Source of the DNA: Gemmatimonadota bacterium
GTDB taxonomy: Bacteria > Gemmatimonadota > Gemmatimonadetes > Gemmatimonadales > GWC2-71-9
Direction: 5' to 3'
DNA: 43,167 nucleotides
Assembly: GCA_016209985.1 (NCBI GenBank)
Contig: JACQVB010000113.1
Coordinates: forward strand, 1 to 43,167
Below the pieces are notes generated by a model. That model saw nothing but the letters and a program-made list of their open reading frames with translations. It searched no databases and was not told the origin of the DNA. The stretch's first letter is position 1. Each line of letters opens with the position of its first letter. Made by a program: the position numbers and the translations under genes. Shown here piece by piece: positions 37,864 to 43,167 of this stretch.

Positions 37864-39255
37864 TCACTCGTTGTCCATCGGTGAACTCGCCAGGCCATAC
37901 TTCTCGAGCCGGTAGCGGAGCGTGTCCCGCGTCAACCCCAGGAGCTCGGCGGCCCGGGTCTTGTTTCCGCGGGCCTGTTCAAATGCCTGGCGTAGGAGAT
38001 CTTTTTCCAGCGCTTCGAGGTCAATCCCGCCGGCGGGAAGCTTGAATCCCGGCTCAAGGTCGAGCGCTCCCCGGCCGGGTTGGAGCTCCTCAGGCAGGTG
38101 CTCCGCCAGGATCTCCGCATTTTCCTCGAGAATGACCGCTCGCTCGATCACATTTCGCAGCTCCCGCACGTTGCCCGGCCACCCGTAGCGCTCGAGCATG
38201 GCCAGCGCGCCCTTCGAGAGCGTGCGCACCGGCCGTCGGAGCGTGGTCGTCATCTTCTCCAGAAAGAAGCGCGCCAGCGGCTCGACGTCTTCGGGGCGAT
38301 CCCGCAGGGGCGGAATGACGATGGGCACGACATTGAGCCGGTAAAACAGGTCACGCCGAAACCCGCCATCGCGCACCGCGACTTCGAGATCCCGATTGGT
38401 GGAAGCGATGATACGGACATCAACCTTGATGTCTCGCACGCCACCGACGCGCTTGAAGGTGCGGGTTTCGAGAAACCGCAAGAGCTTGGCCTGGGCGCCG
38501 GACGCCAGGTCCCCAATCTCGTCGAGCAGGATGGTGCCGCGGTCGGCCAACTCCAACAGGCCTTGCTTGCGCTCGCGGGCGTCGGTGAATGCTCCCTTCT
38601 CGTGACCGAACAGTTCTGATTCGAGCAGGGTCTCCGGCAGGGCGGTGCAATTGATCTCCAGGAACGGGAACTCCGCTCGAGCACTGCGGGCGTGGATGGC
38701 ACGAGCCACCACCTCCTTGCCCACCCCGCTCTCGCCCCGGGCCAGCACGGTGCTATCGCTGGCCGCGACCTTCCCTACGAGATCGACCACGCGTTGCATG
38801 GCCGCCGACCGGCCGACGACTTCGACGCCGCCGAACTCCCAACCGGCCTGGCGCCGCAACCCTGACACCGTACGCCTGAGGACCCGGGTCTCCAGCCCCT
38901 TGGCGAGCGTATTGAGCAACTCCTCGAGCTGGGGCGGCTTCTCCAGAAAATGGTAGGCGCCGAGCTTCACCGCCTCGACCGCCGTCCCGATATCGCCGTG
39001 GGCGCTCAGGATGATGGCCGTCACATCAGGATCGGATTCCAGGAACTCTTTGAGGAGGTCCATCCCGTTCCCGTCGGGCAGCTTGAGGTCGAGGAGCACC
39101 GCATCCGGTGTTGCCGCGGCAAACGCTGCCCGCGCGGCGGCGGCGCTCTCCGCCACCGAGACGTCGTATCCGGCGTCCCCCACGTGGGCCTCGAGCCAGA
39201 CCCGGATCAGGTTCTCGTCGTCAACCACCAGAACCCGTCGCTTATCCTTGCCCAC
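37864..39255 (-). CDS. NtrC-family sigma54-dependent response regulator
   Basis: RRVLVVDDENLIRVWLEAHVG receiver; ARGESGVGKEVVARAIH, ELFGHEKGAFTDAR; C-terminal HTH NKTRAAELLGLTRDTLRYRLEKYGL; GTG start overlapping the kinase. Confidence 0.94.
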   Translation of the reverse strand: MGKDKRRVLVVDDENLIRVWLEAHVGDAGYDVSVAESAAAARAAFAAATPDAVLLDLKLPDGNGMDLLKEFLESDPDVTAIILSAHGDIGTAVEAVKLGAYHFLEKPPQLEELLNTLAKGLETRVLRRTVSGLRRQAGWEFGGVEVVGRSAAMQRVVDLVGKVAASDSTVLARGESGVGKEVVARAIHARSARAEFPFLEINCTALPETLLESELFGHEKGAFTDARERKQGLLELADRGTILLDEIGDLASGAQAKLLRFLETRTFKRVGGVRDIKVDVRIIASTNRDLEVAVRDGGFRRDLFYRLNVVPIVIPPLRDRPEDVEPLARFFLEKMTTTLRRPVRTLSKGALAMLERYGWPGNVRELRNVIERAVILEENAEILAEHLPEELQPGRGALDLEPGFKLPAGGIDLEALEKDLLRQAFEQARGNKTRAAELLGLTRDTLRYRLEKYGLASSPMDNE

Positions 39256-41017
39256 GAGCCACTCCTTCTCCGGCCAACGGTAGCGCCACGACGAACGTCG
39301 CCCCTCCACCCGGGGAGTCTTCAACCCGCAGTGATCCGCCGTGGCGACTCACGATCTGCCGCGAGATCGACAGCCCCAGACCGGTACCGTGATGCTTGGT
39401 GGTGTGGAACGGCCGAAAGATCTCCGACCGTTTTTCCGGGGGAATCCCCGGTCCAGTGTCACGAACCCCGATCCATACCTCGGGTGGATGGCGTGCCACC
39501 CAGACGGACAGCCGCCCACCCGGCTGCATCGCCTCGATGCCGTTCAGCATGAGATTAACCAGCACCTGCACCACCAGCTCGGGATCGACCCGAATGGGGA
39601 CACCGTCCGACGAAGGTTCGACGATCAGCCGCAATCCGCCGCTTTCCGCTTGTGGCCCCACCAGACGTGTCGCTCTCTCCACGACCAGGTGCGCGTCGAC
39701 CACTACCTCCCGGGGCTCCGGCGGACGGGCGAACCGTAGCAACTGGGTCGTGGTCGCCTCGATCCGCCGGAGCTGCGCCTGAGCTTCCTCAAGCAATGGC
39801 CGGGACGGGTCGCCACTCGGAATGGTCCGCAGCGCCAATTCCAGCGCCCCGAGAACGCCGGTCAAGGGATTCCGGATCTCGTGGGCCACGCCGCTCGCCA
39901 GCTCGCCGACGGTCGCCAGCTGCTGTGCCCGTTCCAGTTCTTGGGCATGCAGCCGGTCGATCTCCTCGCGCGAGCGCTTCAGATCCTCGGCCATCCGGTT
40001 GAACGCATCAACCAGCATGCCGACTTCGTCCGAGGTACGCCGCGGCACCGGCTCATAGCTCTTCCGCTCGCCGAAGCGCCGCGCGGCGCCCGCTAATTCT
40101 CGCAGCGGCGTGGTCACGGAGCGGGCCGCAGCCACGCCAGTGACGACAATGAGGAGCACCAGCACCCCAGCGCTGAGGAAAGCGGCATCGCGCAGCCGGG
40201 CCACGGGGGCTAGTGCCGCCTGGATGGGCAGAGCCGCGGCAAAGACCCAGCGCGTGCCGGCGACCGGCGCGGCGGCCACCAGGGAGGGAGTTCCCAAGAT
40301 CTCGGCGCGCGCCAGGGCTACCGTGTCCCCAGGCTCCGGCCGCACCGCGGCCAGCCCGGCCACGGCGTGCTCGTGAGTGACAAGAACGGGGCCGGTGCCC
40401 TCTTCGAGAATCGCGGACTCGACGCCCCCCATCAGGTGCGAAGAGACGGCGAAGACCCGCCCAAAGTCCTCCGCGCGCACGTGCCCCTCCAGCCACAGCG
40501 CCCCGGCACCCGAGCCCAGCGGCTCGGCTATCACATAGGCAACCACGCGTTGGTCTTCCCGGTGCACCACGATCCCGGGCGGCCGGTCACCTGCGGGCCG
40601 GGGAGCGGGCCAGTGCGGCGCGAGGTTACCCAGGGCCACGCTGGCGACCACCCGGCCGTCGTCCGCCACCAGCCGGAGACCATCGAACACGCCGCGCTCG
40701 GGGAGGCTCTGCACCAGCAACCGGCCGATGCCGGCGGCTCGCTCACTTCGCAACCGACTCTCGGATGGGAGCTGTCCCGCGATGGTTCGCAGCAAAAGGC
40801 GCTGGCGGGCAAGCTCCGTAGCGTGATGCGTAGCCTGCTGGATCACCAGCTCTTCCAACGCTCGTTCCGCTTGCTCGGTGATCACGCGGCGACTCACGGC
40901 GTAGCCTACCGTGATCACCGCCGTCAACGGAATGACTCCAAAGGATAGCAGTAAGAGCAGCAGCTTCCCGGTGAGCCCCAGCCCCTGGCGGTTCTCGATC
41001 ACGACGGACGCCTTCAT
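39242..41017 (-). CDS. NtrB-type sensor histidine kinase (periplasmic sensor, HAMP, HisKA, HATPase)
   Basis: GELASGVAHEIRNPLTGVLGALELAL; HHGTGLGLSISRQIVSRHGG. Confidence 0.93.
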   Translation of the reverse strand: MKASVVIENRQGLGLTGKLLLLLLSFGVIPLTAVITVGYAVSRRVITEQAERALEELVIQQATHHATELARQRLLLRTIAGQLPSESRLRSERAAGIGRLLVQSLPERGVFDGLRLVADDGRVVASVALGNLAPHWPAPRPAGDRPPGIVVHREDQRVVAYVIAEPLGSGAGALWLEGHVRAEDFGRVFAVSSHLMGGVESAILEEGTGPVLVTHEHAVAGLAAVRPEPGDTVALARAEILGTPSLVAAAPVAGTRWVFAAALPIQAALAPVARLRDAAFLSAGVLVLLIVVTGVAAARSVTTPLRELAGAARRFGERKSYEPVPRRTSDEVGMLVDAFNRMAEDLKRSREEIDRLHAQELERAQQLATVGELASGVAHEIRNPLTGVLGALELALRTIPSGDPSRPLLEEAQAQLRRIEATTTQLLRFARPPEPREVVVDAHLVVERATRLVGPQAESGGLRLIVEPSSDGVPIRVDPELVVQVLVNLMLNGIEAMQPGGRLSVWVARHPPEVWIGVRDTGPGIPPEKRSEIFRPFHTTKHHGTGLGLSISRQIVSRHGGSLRVEDSPGGGATFVVALPLAGEGVARGQG

Positions 41018-41582
41018 GACACACGCCTTCGAATGGGGCATTTCGCCCGGATGGCGGGCCAACCCGCCCGCGCGCCAGCCCCCGCGGCGGTCCGACACGA
41101 CGATGCGATCTCCAACACGACCATGGCGATACCTGCTGCGCCTCCCAGGCCCGCAACTTGCCCGTCAATCGTGGAGCGGCGCAAGTCTCGGACCTGTACG
41201 CGCTGCATTTGGGGCGTTGCTCATGCGGAAGTGGCTCCACCATCCGGCGGGCGCAGATGGAGGATCCAGCACGCCCGTCATGCGCCGCCCTCCTCCGGGT
41301 TGTTCCCCAAGTCGCCGGCGCGTGCGATCAACGCGCACCGCTCGCTGCGTGGCGCGATTTGCCAGAGCCTCAATTCAACCGCACCAAACCGGGCGGAGCG
41401 TGTGAGTGTCCGGATGGGACTGGGGCATCTGACCCGGCCGACCGGGCAAATCGGGCAGCACCCGCACCCGGCACTCCAGCCAGCGCAGATCTAACCCGCG
41501 CGCCGACACACATATAGTCGCTGGCCGGTCGCGGTGCGCGGCTTGCTTTCGGTTACGGCAGACCGTGCGTGTGGAGACCGCG

Positions 41583-43167
41583 ATGACGACGGCGACTGAG
41601 CCCAGAACTGAATCCAAGAGTGCGGCGCCTCGGCTGGGATTGCAGCGGGTGGAACTCCCGGTCGGGGAGCTCTCGTGCGCGGGGGCGGCGGCACCGCTCG
41701 CCGCTCGTATCCGGCGACTCCCCGGTGTTCATGATGCGCTGGTGAACCCGATCACCCAGCGGGCCGTGGTGGTGTTCGATCCCGGCGTCACCGGTGTGGA
41801 GGGGATCGTTCGCGCAGTGGAGGACGAAGGAGTCGAAGTGGGTCGCGCCATCGCCCGCTGGCATCTCCAGGTAGCGGGTCTCCGGTGCGGGAGTTGTGTC
41901 CGCCGCGTCGAGCGGGCAGTCGAGGCGGTCGCGGGCGTCCACGGGGCCACCATGAACCTGGCGACGGAATCCGTCACCATCGAGTACACGCCCAGGCACA
42001 CCGATCTCGGCGCGGTGCGGGCGGCCGTGGCCTCGGAGGGGTTTGACCTCGGTCCGGCACCGAACGCGGGAGACACGCCGGAACCGCGGCACGACGTGCA
42101 CGACCGAGAGTTCCGGTCGCTGATGCGGAAGTTCTGGTTCGCCGCGGCGGTCTCGATCCCCACGATCGTCTTCTCGTATCCCTGGATCTTTGGGCTGGGA
42201 AGTTTGATGCCGAGGGGGAGTGGCACACTTCGACTGGTGTGGGGCGCATTGGGAATCTTCACCCTGCCGGTGCTGCTGTACTCCGGCGGCCACTTCTATC
42301 GCGGCCTGTGGGCGGCGTTCAAACACCACACCGCCGACATGAACACCTTGATCGGGGTCGGCATCGCGGCCGCCTGGCTGTACTCCACGGTGGCGGTGTT
42401 GGTCCCCTCGCTCTTCCCCCGCGGAGACCTGGCCGAAGTCTTCTACGACGTGACCGCGGTGGTCACCGCGTTGGTGGTCCTCGGCCAGGCGCTGGAGGTG
42501 CGCGCCAAGGGACGGTCCTCCGAAGCGATCAAGAAGTTGATCGGGCTGCAACCGAAGACCGCGCGGGTGTCGCGGAGCGGGCAGGAACTGGACATTCCCG
42601 TGGAAGAGGTGGTGGTCGGCGACGTCGTCCTCACCCGGCCAGGGGAACGGATCTCGGTCGATGGGGAAATCATCGAAGGCTCGTCCGCGGTGGACGAGTC
42701 TATGGTCACGGGTGAATCGCTCCCGGTCGAGAAGCGCACGGGCGACACCGTGATCGGCGCCACCATCAACAAAACCGGCGCCTTCAAGTTCCGCGCGATC
42801 AAGGTGGGCAAGGACACCATGCTGAGCCAGATCATCCACATGGTGGAACAGGCCCAGGGGTCGAAGGCGCCGATCCAACGGTTGGTCGACATGGTCTCCA
42901 GCTACTTCGCGCCGGCGGTGATCATCCTCGCCATCCTCGGGTTCATGGCCTGGTACACCTTCGGACCCACGCCGGCCCTGGTGTACGCCCTGATCGTCTT
43001 CGTGACCGTGCTGATCATCGCGTGCCCCTGCGCCCTCGGGCTCGCCACGCCCACCTCTCTCATGGTGGGGATCGGCAAGGGCGCCGAGAACGGGATCCTG
43101 ATCCGGTCGGGCGAAGCGCTGGAAACCGCGCACAAGCTGAACACCATCGTGCTGGACAAGACCGGCA
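41583..43167 (+). CDS. copA: Copper-type P1B ATPase (CopA-like), 3' truncated by window; absent from the ORF track
   Basis: Hand translation open to the window end: HMA motif [26 protein letters not shown], terminal LDKTG. Confidence 0.93.
   Translation, partial: MTTATEPRTESKSAAPRLGLQRVELPVGELSCAGAAAPLAARIRRLPGVHDALVNPITQRAVVVFDPGVTGVEGIVRAVEDEGVEVGRAIARWHLQVAGLRCGSCVRRVERAVEAVAGVHGATMNLATESVTIEYTPRHTDLGAVRAAVASEGFDLGPAPNAGDTPEPRHDVHDREFRSLMRKFWFAAAVSIPTIVFSYPWIFGLGSLMPRGSGTLRLVWGALGIFTLPVLLYSGGHFYRGLWAAFKHHTADMNTLIGVGIAAAWLYSTVAVLVPSLFPRGDLAEVFYDVTAVVTALVVLGQALEVRAKGRSSEAIKKLIGLQPKTARVSRSGQELDIPVEEVVVGDVVLTRPGERISVDGEIIEGSSAVDESMVTGESLPVEKRTGDTVIGATINKTGAFKFRAIKVGKDTMLSQIIHMVEQAQGSKAPIQRLVDMVSSYFAPAVIILAILGFMAWYTFGPTPALVYALIVFVTVLIIACPCALGLATPTSLMVGIGKGAENGILIRSGEALETAHKLNTIVLDKTG

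Noticed and set aside
41018-41582. Plus-strand ORFs 41033..41494 and 41158..41517 in the divergent intergenic region
   Set aside because: No recognisable motif, convincing SD or domain; composition looks like chance ORFs in GC-rich DNA.
41553-43133. 526-aa minus-strand ORF
   Set aside because: Antisense to the CopA-like gene, which is missing from the track only because it has no stop within the window.
1-43167. Anti-phage defence, retron, toxin-antitoxin or mobile element
   Set aside because: No reverse transcriptase, nuclease-helicase pair, integrase, transposase or TA-like pair recognised in any translated ORF.

Overview
This is a high-GC bacterial chromosomal window with housekeeping and stress genes. 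The gene content suggests Gemmatimonadota or a similar phylum, but that is inference. I see no tRNA, rRNA, CRISPR array, transposase or phage module. Gene content from left to right: the FtsH C-terminus; a PHP-type DNA polymerase X; a frameshifted small membrane protein; CBS and CHRD proteins; a VirJ/AcvB-like protein converging on MprF; an L,D-transpeptidase; a DedA/TVP38 protein; a P2A-type Ca-ATPase divergent from a Ca/Na antiporter; a tandem Usp; a HlyD/FtsX/ABC export operon; a second tandem Usp plus CBS pair; a ba3-type cytochrome oxidase including an unlisted 51-aa subunit IIa-like ORF; polyphosphate glucokinase; an SDR; a DevS/DosT-like GAF histidine kinase; an OmpR-type two-component pair coupled to an atypical P1B ATPase; an Acg-like nitroreductase; DUF2892, hemerythrin, lipoprotein and DUF302 proteins; an S9 peptidase; an orphan envelope operon; an NtrC-type two-component system; and a CopA-type ATPase that runs off the end. 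The most unusual signal is a set of eight intergenic hairpins confined to about 19.1-33.3 kb. Their arms are built from 7-nt (one case 9-nt) iterated units. Arms of one hairpin can differ by whole units, and loops are shared between copies in opposite orientation. Most sit directly on or just after stop codons. The same interval has a gene set resembling a DosR-type hypoxia/dormancy regulon.
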